A stretch of 61,094 bases of DNA from assembly GCA_022843905.1 (NCBI GenBank), contig JALHMT010000030.1, positions 1 to 61,094 of the forward strand. Reading direction: 5' to 3'. Below, in pieces: positions 50,258 through 58,266 of this stretch (the stretch's first letter is position 1; the number at the start of each line of letters is the position of its first letter). The notes beneath the pieces were generated by a model. The model searched no databases. It saw only the letters and a list, made by a program, of their open reading frames with translations, and was not told where the DNA came from. A program made the translations under genes and the position numbers. Origin of the DNA: Rubrivivax sp. (GTDB lineage: Bacteria > Pseudomonadota > Gammaproteobacteria > Burkholderiales > Burkholderiaceae_C).

Positions 50258-51217
50258 ATGAACGTCGAGTTGCGCCAGATCAGGCATGCCGTCGCGGTGG
50301 CGGCGGCGGGCAGCTTCGCACGCGCGGCTGAAGACCTGAACCTCAGCCAGTCGGCCCTGTCGCGCAGCGTGCAGGCCCTGGAACGTCAGATCGGCACCCC
50401 CCTGTTCGTGCGCTCGGCCAATGGCGTGCTGTCGACCGATGTCGGTCGCCTGTTTCTCGAGCGCGGCAAGGGCCTGCTGGACATGGCCGACGAACTCGAC
50501 CTGCAGGTGGTGCGAAACGGCAGCCTGCAGCGCAGCCGTCTGGTGGTGGGTGCGGGCCCCGCAGCGATGGACTACCTGCTGCCGCGGGCTGCCGCGGCGT
50601 TCTTCAGCGAGCATCCGGTGGTGACGATCGAGCTGCGATCGGCATCGTTGTTCGACGTGCCGGCGCCGCTGCGCTCGCGCGAGATCGACCTGCTGGTGGT
50701 CGACCAGAGCGCCTTCGAGGGCGAGCCCGATGTCGACATCGAACTCTTGTGCGAACACCCGGTCGTGGTGGTCGGTCGCGCGGGCCACCCGCTTGCCGGC
50801 CGAAGCGATGTCACGCTCGAAGACACATTCGTTCACCCCTGGGTGGGCGTCGGCCGCACGCCGCAGGGTTTCCTCACCGTGCTGCTGGCCGCACAGCGGC
50901 GCGCGCTGGCCGACGGCGCCCGGACCCGGGCCTTTCCAGCCCTGCAGTGCGCGACCGTGGCTGCTGCACGCGATGCGGTTCTCGCCTCCGACGCCTTGAC
51001 GCTGTTCACGCCCACCGCCGTTCGCGCCGCGGTCGAGAGAAACGAGGCGGCGCCCGTGATGTCGCTCGCGGGCCAGTTGTCGGTGCGTACCGCATTCGTC
51101 CGTCTGAAGTCGCGGCCTCTGAGTGCGGCCGCCCGGCTGTTCTGCGACAAGGTGCGCCAGATCGACCGGCTCAACGCGGACGAAGACGCGAAGTTGCTTC
51201 GAGAGTGGTTCGGCTGA
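50258..51217 (+). CDS. LysR family regulator 1 of a five-gene array
   Basis: The protein has 319 residues. The HTH is at residues 1-60 (MNVELRQIRHAVAVAAAGSF, LSQSALSRSVQALERQIGT), and the periplasmic-binding-like effector domain at about 90-295. The C-terminal pattern KSRPLSAAARLFCDKVRQID with LLREWFG is shared with the other array members. It is the first gene of the array and lies divergent to the YegP-like gene, with about 230 bases between them, so it may regulate that gene. The start ATG follows the sequence CCCCTACG, which is also found upstream of the second array gene. Confidence 0.93.
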   Translation: MNVELRQIRHAVAVAAAGSFARAAEDLNLSQSALSRSVQALERQIGTPLFVRSANGVLSTDVGRLFLERGKGLLDMADELDLQVVRNGSLQRSRLVVGAGPAAMDYLLPRAAAAFFSEHPVVTIELRSASLFDVPAPLRSREIDLLVVDQSAFEGEPDVDIELLCEHPVVVVGRAGHPLAGRSDVTLEDTFVHPWVGVGRTPQGFLTVLLAAQRRALADGARTRAFPALQCATVAAARDAVLASDALTLFTPTAVRAAVERNEAAPVMSLAGQLSVRTAFVRLKSRPLSAAARLFCDKVRQIDRLNADEDAKLLREWFG

Positions 51218-51296
51218 CGGCGCCCTGGCCCGGCGGTGCCAGGGCACCCCGCCCGCGGTTGGAGTCAGCGCACACCCCCTACGATGGATTGATTGC

Positions 51297-52274
51297 ATGA
51301 ACGTCGAACTCCGGCAACTCAAGCATGCGGTGGCGGTGGCCGAGCACGGCAGCTTCTCCCGCGCCGCACTCGAGCTGCACCTGAGCCAGTCGGCCCTGTC
51401 GCGCAGCGTCCAGGCGCTGGAACGCGAGGTGGGGACGCCGATCTTCCTGCGTTCGGCCGACGGCGTGACCATGACCGACGTCGGCCGCGATCTGCTCCGG
51501 CACGGCAACACCATGCTGCAGATGGCCGCCGAGCTCGACGTCCAGATCGTGCGCAACCGGTCGCTGCAGGCCGATCGACTGCGCGTCGGCATCGCCACCT
51601 CGACCGCCGAGGGCGCCGTCTGCGACGCCGCCGCGGAGATGCTCAGGGAGCACCCGATGGTGGCCGTGGAGTTCCGCAGCGGCTTCCGCACCGACATGCT
51701 GCCGCCGCTGCGCAGCGGCGAGCTCGACGTGCTGGTGGCCGACAGCACCTTGTTCACCAACGATGACCCGGAGCTGGAGTTGCTGCCGCTCGAAGAGCAT
51801 CCGCTGGTGATCTTGGTGCGCCGGGGCCATCCCCTGGACGGCGCGGCCGGCGCGGACTTGCCCAGGATCTTCGAGTTTCCCATCGTCGCGCCCGGGCGGT
51901 TGCGCCCGGAGTTGTTGACGTCGCTGCTGCAGACCCAGTCGCTCGCCCTGGCCCCGCAGGCGCGTCAGCGCGCCATGCCGGCCGTGATGACCAACTCCAC
52001 TGCCGCTGCCGAGATGCTGCTGCTGCAGACCGATGCCGTGGGCGCCCTGGCCCCCAGCGGCGCCGAGAAGCTCGTCGCGTCGGGGCAGTTGGTGCCGCTG
52101 GGGGCGCCGGCGTGGCTGACCTCCCCCTTCGGAGTCATCAGGACGAGGGCGCGCGCGCTGAGCCCGAGCGCCCGGGTCTTCCGTGAGCGGCTCTTTGCCG
52201 CACAGTCCCTGCGGGCCGCCGCCGACCGCCGCCTGTTGGGGAAATGGTTCCCCGCAGCCCGGGTCAGTGCCTGA
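51297..52274 (+). CDS. LysR family regulator 2 of the array
   Basis: The protein has 325 residues. The start ATG at 51297 aligns with MNVELRQLKHAVAVAEHGSF of the first paralogue; the frame stays open upstream but is not conserved. The recognition helix LSQSALSRSVQALEREVGTP is the same in regulators 1, 2 and 4. The effector domain contains RSGFRTDMLPPLRSGELDVL. CCCCTACGATGG precedes the gene, repeating the upstream sequence of regulator 1 and supporting tandem duplication. It ends two bases before regulator 3. Confidence 0.92.
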   Translation: MNVELRQLKHAVAVAEHGSFSRAALELHLSQSALSRSVQALEREVGTPIFLRSADGVTMTDVGRDLLRHGNTMLQMAAELDVQIVRNRSLQADRLRVGIATSTAEGAVCDAAAEMLREHPMVAVEFRSGFRTDMLPPLRSGELDVLVADSTLFTNDDPELELLPLEEHPLVILVRRGHPLDGAAGADLPRIFEFPIVAPGRLRPELLTSLLQTQSLALAPQARQRAMPAVMTNSTAAAEMLLLQTDAVGALAPSGAEKLVASGQLVPLGAPAWLTSPFGVIRTRARALSPSARVFRERLFAAQSLRAAADRRLLGKWFPAARVSA

Positions 52275-52276
52275 GC

Positions 52277-53281
52277 ATGCCAAGACAAGGGTCCACCGCT
52301 GTCGGTTCGAGGGACATCGAGCTGCGGCAGATCCGCCAGGCCATCGCGGTGGTCGAACAGGGGGGCATCGCCGGAGCGGCCCAACAGCTGCAGCTGAGCC
52401 CGTCGTCGCTGTCGCGCAGCGTGGCCGCGCTCGAGAGGCAGCTGGGCACCGCGCTGTTCCGGCGCAACGGGCCATCCCTGACGCTGACCGATCTGGGGCG
52501 AATCTTCATCGATCGCGGACGGGCCTTGCTGGCCGCCGCAGCCGACCTCGATCGACTGCTCGGCCTCCATCCCTCGCTGCAGGCCGGCCGCGTGGTCGTG
52601 GGCATGGGAGCGGCGATGTGCGAGGCGACAGCGACCGCTGTGGCCGCACAGATGATGGTCGACATGCCGGGCGTCACCCTCGAGTTGCGCAGTTCGCTTC
52701 GCGACGACCTCTGGCCGCCGCTGGTCCAGGGCGAGCTGGACCTGCTCATCGCCGATGCCGTCGGCCTCACGAAGGGCGGTGACCACGACGTGCATCCGTT
52801 GCCCGCGCTGCCTTTGGTGGTGGTCGTCCGCCAGGGGCATGCGCTCGCTGCGAGTCCCCGCTTCGAGATGAAGAGCGTCTTTCACCACCCCATCTACGCT
52901 GCCGGTCGCATCCAGCCGCCGGTGCTGCACCGGCTGCTGAGCGAGCAGTCCAGCGCCGAGGGCACGCTGGCGCGCACACGCCCGATGCCCGCGTTGACCG
53001 GAAACTCGGTGTCCATGCAGATGCGTTTGGTCGAGCAGACCGACTGCGTCACGGCATGCTCGCCGGCCCTGGCCCGGCCCGGAGTGGAAGCCGGCACGCT
53101 CGTGCCGCTGGCGGCACCTCCCTGGCTGAGCAATCCCTATGCCCTGGTGCGCCCTCGCTCGCGCAAGGCCAACCCCGCCGCCGCAGCGTTCTTCCAGCAG
53201 TTCAGTGCCGCGCATCTGGTCGAGGTCGCAGAGGCCCATCGCCTCATCGAGGCCTGGTTGCCGCAGGAACGGCCGGCATGA
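52277..53281 (+). CDS. LysR family regulator 3 of the array
   Basis: The protein has 334 residues from the ATG at 52277, which lies two bases after the stop of regulator 2. The HTH is DIELRQIRQAIAVVEQGGIA with LSPSSLSRSVAALERQLGTA, more diverged than in 1, 2 and 4. The effector domain contains LWPPLVQGELDLLIADAVG. The C-terminal region KANPAAAAFFQQFSAAHLVE replaces the KSRPLS motif. Translational coupling with regulator 2 suggests they act in parallel. A 236-base non-coding gap follows, which should hold a promoter for regulator 4. Confidence 0.9.
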   Translation: MPRQGSTAVGSRDIELRQIRQAIAVVEQGGIAGAAQQLQLSPSSLSRSVAALERQLGTALFRRNGPSLTLTDLGRIFIDRGRALLAAAADLDRLLGLHPSLQAGRVVVGMGAAMCEATATAVAAQMMVDMPGVTLELRSSLRDDLWPPLVQGELDLLIADAVGLTKGGDHDVHPLPALPLVVVVRQGHALAASPRFEMKSVFHHPIYAAGRIQPPVLHRLLSEQSSAEGTLARTRPMPALTGNSVSMQMRLVEQTDCVTACSPALARPGVEAGTLVPLAAPPWLSNPYALVRPRSRKANPAAAAFFQQFSAAHLVEVAEAHRLIEAWLPQERPA

Positions 53282-53517
53282 AGTCCTGCCGATGACCGCC
53301 ACCCGCTTCGACCTGCCGGTCACACCAGTCCATTCCGTCACGCCGGCCGAGCCGGCCGTACGGTGGTGCGGCCCGTGTGTCTGCACGGCCGCCGCGCCTT
53401 GCGCCGACAATCGTGTCCGTCCGGTGAATCCATGGTCTTGCTGAGCCGGGCGCATCTAGGCCCGCGGGCCGTGCAGTGCGCCACGTGCGACGACGACCTG
53501 CTGGCGGGAAGGCGCGC
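53282..53517. other. Gap inside the LysR array, promoter region for regulator 4
   Basis: No gene. GGGAAGG at about 53508-53514 is the ribosome-binding site of regulator 4. The rest shows no inverted repeat of note and no trace of another LysR gene. Confidence 0.4.
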
Positions 53518-54495
53518 TTGAACTACGAACTGCGGCAGCTGAAGCACGCGCTGGCGGTGGCCGAGCACGGCAACTTCGCGCAGGCGGCGCTGGCCCTGCA
53601 CCTCAGCCAATCGGCCCTGTCGCGCAGCGTGCAGGCGCTGGAACGCATCGTCGGCGCGCCGATCTTCGTGCGGTCGGCGCAAGGCGTGAGCGTCACCGAC
53701 ATCGGCATGGAGGTGCTGCGCCGGGGTCGCGACATGCTGGCGCTGGCCGCCGAGGTCGACACGCAGTTCTTCCGCAACCGCTCGCTGCAGGGCGGCAGTC
53801 TCAGCGTGGGCGTGGGCACGGCGGCCAGCGAGCTCAGTGCCGTCGATGCCACACGCGCCTTCGTGGCCGACTGTCCGACCGTGCGGGTCGAGTTGCGCGC
53901 GGCCTTCCGCACCGACCTGCTGCCCTTGCTGAAAGGCGGGCAGCTCGACCTGCTGCTGGCCGACAGCAGCCTGTTCGCACAGGAGCCCGAGCTCGAGGTC
54001 GAGCCTCTCGAGGCGCATCCGCTGGTGGTGTACGTCAGGCCGGGCCATCCGCTGACCCGCAGCAAGACGGTGGCCCTGCCCGAGGTCTTCGCCTTCCCCG
54101 TGATGTCGCTGGGCCGCATCCAGCCCGGTCTGCTGGCGCCTTTGCTGAAGGAGCAGGCGGCCGCCCCGGCCCCGGTGTCGCAGCTGCGGCCGATGCCATC
54201 GGTCATTTGCAACTCGCGCTCGATGCTCGAGCGCCTGGTGCTGTCATCCGACGCCGTGGCTTCTGCCGAGCCCAGTGTGCTGCGCCCGAGCGTCGAGGCC
54301 GGCAGGCTCGTGGCCTTGCTGGCACCCGGCTGGCTGCACACGCCTTTCGGCATCGTGCACCTGCCGTCGCGCGTGCAGTCCGCCGCGGCCCTTGCTTTCC
54401 GTGAGCACCTGCGTCGAGCCCACGCGAAGAGGGCGGCCGAGGACCGGCATCTGGTGGACACCTGGTTCGGCCCTGCGGCGGGGGGTGCAGCATGA
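53518..54495 (+). CDS. LysR family regulator 4 of the array (TTG start)
   Basis: The protein has 325 residues. The TTG at 53518 is taken as the start because it aligns with the starts of 1 and 2 (NYELRQLKHALAVAEHGNFA) and has GGGAAGG four bases upstream. The HTH is LSQSALSRSVQALERIVGAP, with the same recognition helix as regulators 1 and 2. The effector domain contains AAFRTDLLPLLKGGQLDLLL. The C-terminus AKRAAEDRHLVDTWFG has the array pattern. Its stop overlaps the start of regulator 5 by four bases. Confidence 0.9.
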   Translation: MNYELRQLKHALAVAEHGNFAQAALALHLSQSALSRSVQALERIVGAPIFVRSAQGVSVTDIGMEVLRRGRDMLALAAEVDTQFFRNRSLQGGSLSVGVGTAASELSAVDATRAFVADCPTVRVELRAAFRTDLLPLLKGGQLDLLLADSSLFAQEPELEVEPLEAHPLVVYVRPGHPLTRSKTVALPEVFAFPVMSLGRIQPGLLAPLLKEQAAAPAPVSQLRPMPSVICNSRSMLERLVLSSDAVASAEPSVLRPSVEAGRLVALLAPGWLHTPFGIVHLPSRVQSAAALAFREHLRRAHAKRAAEDRHLVDTWFGPAAGGAA

Positions 54496-55541
54496 CGCGC
54501 CGAAGCCGCAGCGCCCCCGGGGCGGCAGACGCCCTGCCCGGACAGGAGGGGCTGGACATCGAGCTGCGGCACATCCGCCACGTCGCCGCGGTGGCCGACC
54601 ACGGCAGCGTGACACGCGCGGCGCTCGAACTGGGCATGAGCGTCTCGGCACTCTCGCGCAGCGTCAAGGGGGTCGAGCTGGCCCTCGGCGCGCCGATCTT
54701 CGTGGCCCAGGCCGGCAGCGTCGGCGTCACCGAACTCGGGCGCCTGTTCCTCGGCCGGGGCCGCGAGATGCTGCAAGCCGCGGCGGCCTTGGGCCAGCAC
54801 ATCGAGCGCAATCCGACCCTGCACGCCGGGCGCGTGGCCGTCGGCGTGGGCGCCAAGGCGATGGAGCTGAGTGCAGGCGACGTCGCGCTGGCGTTCCTGC
54901 AACAGCATCCCGAGGTGTCGATGGAAATCCGTTGCGGGCTGGTCGGGGATCTGGTGCCCGGCCTGCGAGGACACGAACTCGACTTCGTCGTGGGCCACCC
55001 AGCGGTGCTGCGCGAACGGGCGGATCTGTCACTGGACACCACGCTGCTGCCGGCTGCACCGCTGGTGCTGGCGGCGCGGGCCGGGCACCCCTTGCTCGAC
55101 CGGCCCGGCTTCACCCTGATCGACGCCTTCGACTACCTGGCCGTGGCCGCGGGCCACGCCAACCCGAAGCTGCTGGCCACGGTGCTCGATCTGCAGACAC
55201 GCTGCGTGTCGCCCCTGGCGCGGCAACGCGCCTGGCCGGGCGTGGTGGCACCGCTGTGGTCGATGATCGAGCCGCTGATGCTGGAGGCCGACGCACTGAC
55301 GCTGCTGCCTCCTTCGGAACTGGCCGACGCCGTACACGCCGGCCGCGTGGTGCCGCTCGCCGCAGGGGGGTGGACCTCGAGCGAACTGGCGTTGATGTCG
55401 CTCAAGTCGCGTCCGCTGTCCCCGGCCGCACGGCTGTTCCGCGATCGACTGTTGGCCGCCTACGACCTGCGGCTGGCCGAAGACCGGCGGCTCCTGTCGG
55501 CCTGGTTCCCGCAAGCGCCAGCCGCACCGGCCCCGGCCTGA
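54492..55541 (+). CDS. LysR family regulator 5 of the array (altered recognition helix)
   Basis: The protein has 349 residues. An N-terminal extension of about 20 residues precedes DIELRHIRHVAAVADHGSVT. The recognition stretch is MSVSALSRSVKGVELALGAP, in which the Q-A-L-E-R of the other paralogues is replaced by K-G-V-E-L, and the following FVxRSA is FVAQAG. DNA contact should therefore differ. The effector domain contains CGLVGDLVPGLRGHELDFVV, and the C-terminal KSRPLSPAARLFRDRLLAAY with RRLLSAWF is well kept. Overlap (ATGA) with regulator 4 shows coupling. The DUF2868 gene begins 74 bases downstream. Confidence 0.9.
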   Translation: MTRRSRSAPGAADALPGQEGLDIELRHIRHVAAVADHGSVTRAALELGMSVSALSRSVKGVELALGAPIFVAQAGSVGVTELGRLFLGRGREMLQAAAALGQHIERNPTLHAGRVAVGVGAKAMELSAGDVALAFLQQHPEVSMEIRCGLVGDLVPGLRGHELDFVVGHPAVLRERADLSLDTTLLPAAPLVLAARAGHPLLDRPGFTLIDAFDYLAVAAGHANPKLLATVLDLQTRCVSPLARQRAWPGVVAPLWSMIEPLMLEADALTLLPPSELADAVHAGRVVPLAAGGWTSSELALMSLKSRPLSPAARLFRDRLLAAYDLRLAEDRRLLSAWFPQAPAAPAPA

Positions 55542-55615
55542 TCGCCGGCCCGGCCGAGGCCCTGCGCCTGGCGGCCAGCGCCAGCGCGCCGCGCTGGCGC
55601 TACAGTGGGCCGGCC

Positions 55616-57046
55616 GTGAGCCCGCCTTCCCCCCGCCCAGTCCCCCTCGACGAAGACAGCGCCCGCCAGGTGGTGATGGTGCGGGCCCTCGACGCCCTGC
55701 CCGACGATTCACCGCTGTGGAGTGCCGGGGACCGAGCCTGGGCCACCCGGCTGGCGCAGGAGTCGTGCACCGAAGGCGCGCCGCTGGCCCGGTTCGTGGC
55801 GGAGCGGGCCCGCCATGCCTGGCAAAGATTGTCGGCACGCGAATCGGGCCTGGTGCGTTGGGCCGCCCAGCGGGGCTGGCGACCGGCATGGCTGGGCGTG
55901 GCGACAGCGCTGGGCGCCTTCTTCGGACTGCTGATCGACCACCTGGGCAGCGCCCAGCGCATCAACCTGCCGGCCCTGCAAGTCTGGATCGTGGTGGCCT
56001 GGAACCTGGTCGTCGTCGGCTGGGTGGGGGTGCAGTCGCTGCGCCCCGCGCGTGACCGCGCGCACCGCCCTTCGCGCGGGGCGGGCGCCCTGCAAGGCGC
56101 GCTCGCCCGCCGCCTGTCCGGCAGCGTCCCCGGCCTGCCTGCGGCCAGCCCGGTGTCCGCAGGCGCCGCTGCCTGGGGGGTGCAGGCGATGCCCTTGACC
56201 TCGGCGCGCGTGGCGGCGCTGTTTCACGCCGCAGCAGCGGCGCTGGCACTGGGCATGGTGGCGGGCCTGTACCTGCGCGGGCTGGTGCTGGACTACCGCG
56301 TCGGCTGGCAGAGCACCTTTCTGGAGGCCGCCACCGTGCAGGCCCTGCTCGACAGCTTGCTGGCGCCCGCCAGCGCGCTCAGCGGCGTCGCCGTGCCGGC
56401 GGTGGAGTCCCTGCGCATCAGCGCCGGGGCCGTGCCCGGCGGCGCGGCAGCCCCCTGGCTGCATCTCTTCGCCGTGACGCTGATCCTGTTCGCGGCCCTG
56501 CCCCGCGCGCTGCTGGCCGCCGTGTCGCTGCGGCAGGCAGCACGTCTGTCGCGAGACTTGCCGCTGCCCTGGCAAGAGGCCTACTTCCAGCAGCTCGCAC
56601 GCCTGCAGTCGGGCGCGCTGGCGCGCATCCAGGTGTGTCCGCACGGCGCGGCGCCGGCGGCTGCCGCCCTGCAGGTCCTGAGGACACGGCTGGCCACGAA
56701 GTGGGGCGACACGCTGCAGTTGCAGGTCGATTCCCCGGTGTCCGCAGGCGACGAGGACCGCGCCGAGGCCTCGCCCGACGAATTCGCGTCGGGCGGGCCG
56801 ACGCTGCGCGTGGCCTGGTTCGACCTCACGGCCACGCCCGAGGTCGAGACGCATGGCCGCTGGGTGCAGGTGCTGCAGGCCAGGCAACCCGCGGCGCCGC
56901 TGACTATCGTGATCGACGAATCCGCCTTCGCGGCGCGCTTCGGTGCCTATCCCGCCCGCCTGACGCAGCGGCGCGAGGCTTGGACGGCCTGGGCACGGGG
57001 ACTCGGCGCGGCGCTCGAATTCCTGCCAGCGCCTGACAAGCTGTAG
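55616..57046 (+). CDS. DUF2868 membrane protein
   Basis: The protein has 476 residues with a GTG start at 55616. About four helices are seen (AWLGVATALGAFFGLLI; LQVWIVVAWNLVVVGWVGV; a pair near residue 200 with LALGMVAGLYLRGLVLDY; LHLFAVTLILFAALPRALLA). They lie in a soluble, Ala/Arg-rich protein with a C-terminal globular part. DUF2868 proteins normally sit next to a DUF3482 GTPase; here the GTPase gene lies 3.3 kb further on. The cell-envelope role of the pair is not known. GGCGCTACAGTG occurs just upstream, and again before the DUF3482 gene. Confidence 0.8.
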   Translation: MSPPSPRPVPLDEDSARQVVMVRALDALPDDSPLWSAGDRAWATRLAQESCTEGAPLARFVAERARHAWQRLSARESGLVRWAAQRGWRPAWLGVATALGAFFGLLIDHLGSAQRINLPALQVWIVVAWNLVVVGWVGVQSLRPARDRAHRPSRGAGALQGALARRLSGSVPGLPAASPVSAGAAAWGVQAMPLTSARVAALFHAAAAALALGMVAGLYLRGLVLDYRVGWQSTFLEAATVQALLDSLLAPASALSGVAVPAVESLRISAGAVPGGAAAPWLHLFAVTLILFAALPRALLAAVSLRQAARLSRDLPLPWQEAYFQQLARLQSGALARIQVCPHGAAPAAAALQVLRTRLATKWGDTLQLQVDSPVSAGDEDRAEASPDEFASGGPTLRVAWFDLTATPEVETHGRWVQVLQARQPAAPLTIVIDESAFAARFGAYPARLTQRREAWTAWARGLGAALEFLPAPDKL

Positions 57047-57356
57047 CTTGTGCCGACAGCGTCGGCGGTCCAGAGTGTCGGATCCATTGACACAAGGCCC
57101 CGGCAGTCCGTGAAGCACGTCATGGCCCGGGGCCATTCGACCCCCCTGTTTCAGGGGGTGACCGGGCGGCGCCATCCAGCGCGAATGGCGCGCTCGATTT
57201 GCATCGAACGCATGCAACCCCCTAGGTTCGTGGTCCTGGCACCACGTTGTCAGCGCCTCGCCGGACGCCGGAAAAGCAGCGGCACAGCGCTTGCGGAGAA
57301 GTGACAGCCCCCGGGCATTCCGGGGATCTCCCGTCTTCCTCTCCAAAGGATCTGCA
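57047..57356. promoter_or_regulatory. Upstream region of the second PEP-CTERM gene with palindromes
   Basis: The region is non-coding. ATGGCCC-G-GGGCCAT (57122-57136) and CCCCCTG-TTT-CAGGGGG (57142-57158) are two perfect hairpins that could terminate the DUF2868 transcript or bind regulators. TTGCAT-N7-ATGCAA (57199-57217) is a perfect inverted repeat at 64-82 bases before the -24 element, the usual place for an activator site. A sigma-54-like promoter is at 57281-57294. Confidence 0.55.
57281..57294 (+). promoter_or_regulatory. Sigma-54-like promoter of the second PEP-CTERM gene
   Basis: GGCACAGCGCTTGC has GG and GC separated by ten bases, and fits TGGCACG-N4-TTGC except for the first T (C here) and G (A). 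Transcription would start near 57306 and leave a leader of about 50 bases before the ATG at 57357. The other PEP-CTERM gene in the window has a similar element. Confidence 0.6.
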
Positions 57357-58019
57357 ATGAAGAAACTGCTCGCAGTGATGGCCATGACGGCCGTCGCCTC
57401 GGCCGCGCAAGCCGCCACCATCTCGTTCCAGTACGGCCTGCCGATCGTGCAAGCCACGACCGAAATCACGCAGACCGGCCAGCTCGGCCGCTTCGACGGC
57501 AGCCTGGGCACGCTGACCGGCGCCTCGCTGCTGGTCAGTGGCGCCGCCACCTTCTCGTTCACCGGGACCAACACCGCCCAGCAATCGCAACGCGCCACGA
57601 TCAACTCGAACACCGAGCTGTTCTGGTCGAGCGAAATCGCTGCCCTGAGCGCCCTGCTGACCGACACCATCGCCCTGAGCGCTTCGTCGGGCAGCCAGCA
57701 GTACGCCGTGGGCGAGACCAAGAGCTTCGGTCCCTTTGCCAGGGACGGCCAGTTCTCGGTCGACCTCAGCGGCATCCTGGCATCGCTGGTGGGTGCGGGC
57801 ACCTTCGGCCTGACCTGCGAGTCCTCGTCGGGCTTCGGCGTCGCCGGCGGTGGCGGCAACATCGCCTCGACGCAGTCCACGCAAGCCGGCTGCGGCGCGA
57901 CCATCACCTACACCTACGACGCCGTCGTGCCGCCCCCGGCCATCCCGGAACCCGGCACGCTGGCCCTGGTCGGCCTGGCCCTGGCCGGCATCGGCGCCGC
58001 CCGCCGCCGCAAGGCCTGA
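57357..58019 (+). CDS. PEP-CTERM protein, choice-of-anchor-E type
   Basis: The protein has 220 residues. A signal peptide (MKKLLAVMAMTAVASAAQA) is followed by a beta-sandwich body (ATISFQYGLPIVQATTEITQ), which resembles the choice-of-anchor E domain. A Gly/Ser/Gln-rich stretch has two cysteines (LTCESS, AGCGAT). The sorting signal is IPEPGTLALVGLALAGIG with basic tail AARRRKA. AAAGGA is seven bases before the ATG. The protein would be recognised by an exosortase not found in the window. A strong intrinsic terminator follows at 58120-58152. Confidence 0.93.
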   Translation: MKKLLAVMAMTAVASAAQAATISFQYGLPIVQATTEITQTGQLGRFDGSLGTLTGASLLVSGAATFSFTGTNTAQQSQRATINSNTELFWSSEIAALSALLTDTIALSASSGSQQYAVGETKSFGPFARDGQFSVDLSGILASLVGAGTFGLTCESSSGFGVAGGGGNIASTQSTQAGCGATITYTYDAVVPPPAIPEPGTLALVGLALAGIGAARRRKA

Positions 58020-58030
58020 AGAGCCCAAGC

Positions 58031-58052
58031 TGCAACGCCCAGCGGCGTTGCA
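58031..58052 (+). terminator. Hairpin right after the PEP-CTERM gene
   Basis: Perfect 9-bp stem TGCAACGCC/GGCGTTGCA with loop CAGC, 12 bases after the stop. There is no T run, so it may stabilise the mRNA end ahead of the true terminator. Confidence 0.5.
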
Positions 58053-58119
58053 AGGCTCCGGGCCGGCATGAGCAGCCGCTCGAATCCGGCCCGGTGCTTC
58101 TGAACGACTGGACACTCCC

Positions 58120-58152
58120 GTCGCCGCCTGCGCAAGCAGCCGGCGACTTTTT
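58120..58152 (+). terminator. Intrinsic terminator
   Basis: GTCGCCG...CGGCGAC (58120-58126 and 58141-58147), extended by an inner CTGC-GCAA-GCAG, is followed directly by TTTTT (58148-58152). It lies about 100 bases past the PEP-CTERM stop and ends that transcript before the alpha/beta hydrolase gene. Confidence 0.85.
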
Positions 58153-58266
58153 CATGGGCCAGCCCCGACAGGTACGATCGGGCCCAGTGAAAAACCCGCC
58201 TGCGTCGAGCCTTGCCGATGTCCCCTGCCTTTCCGCCGCCGGCCCGTCGCGGCCCCTGAGCTGCCG

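Noticed and set aside
57237..57251. TGGCACCACGTTGT as a sigma-54 promoter of the second PEP-CTERM gene
   Set aside because: The GG and the expected GC are not at the right spacing with correct bases. The element at 57281-57294 has exact 10-base spacing and better position.
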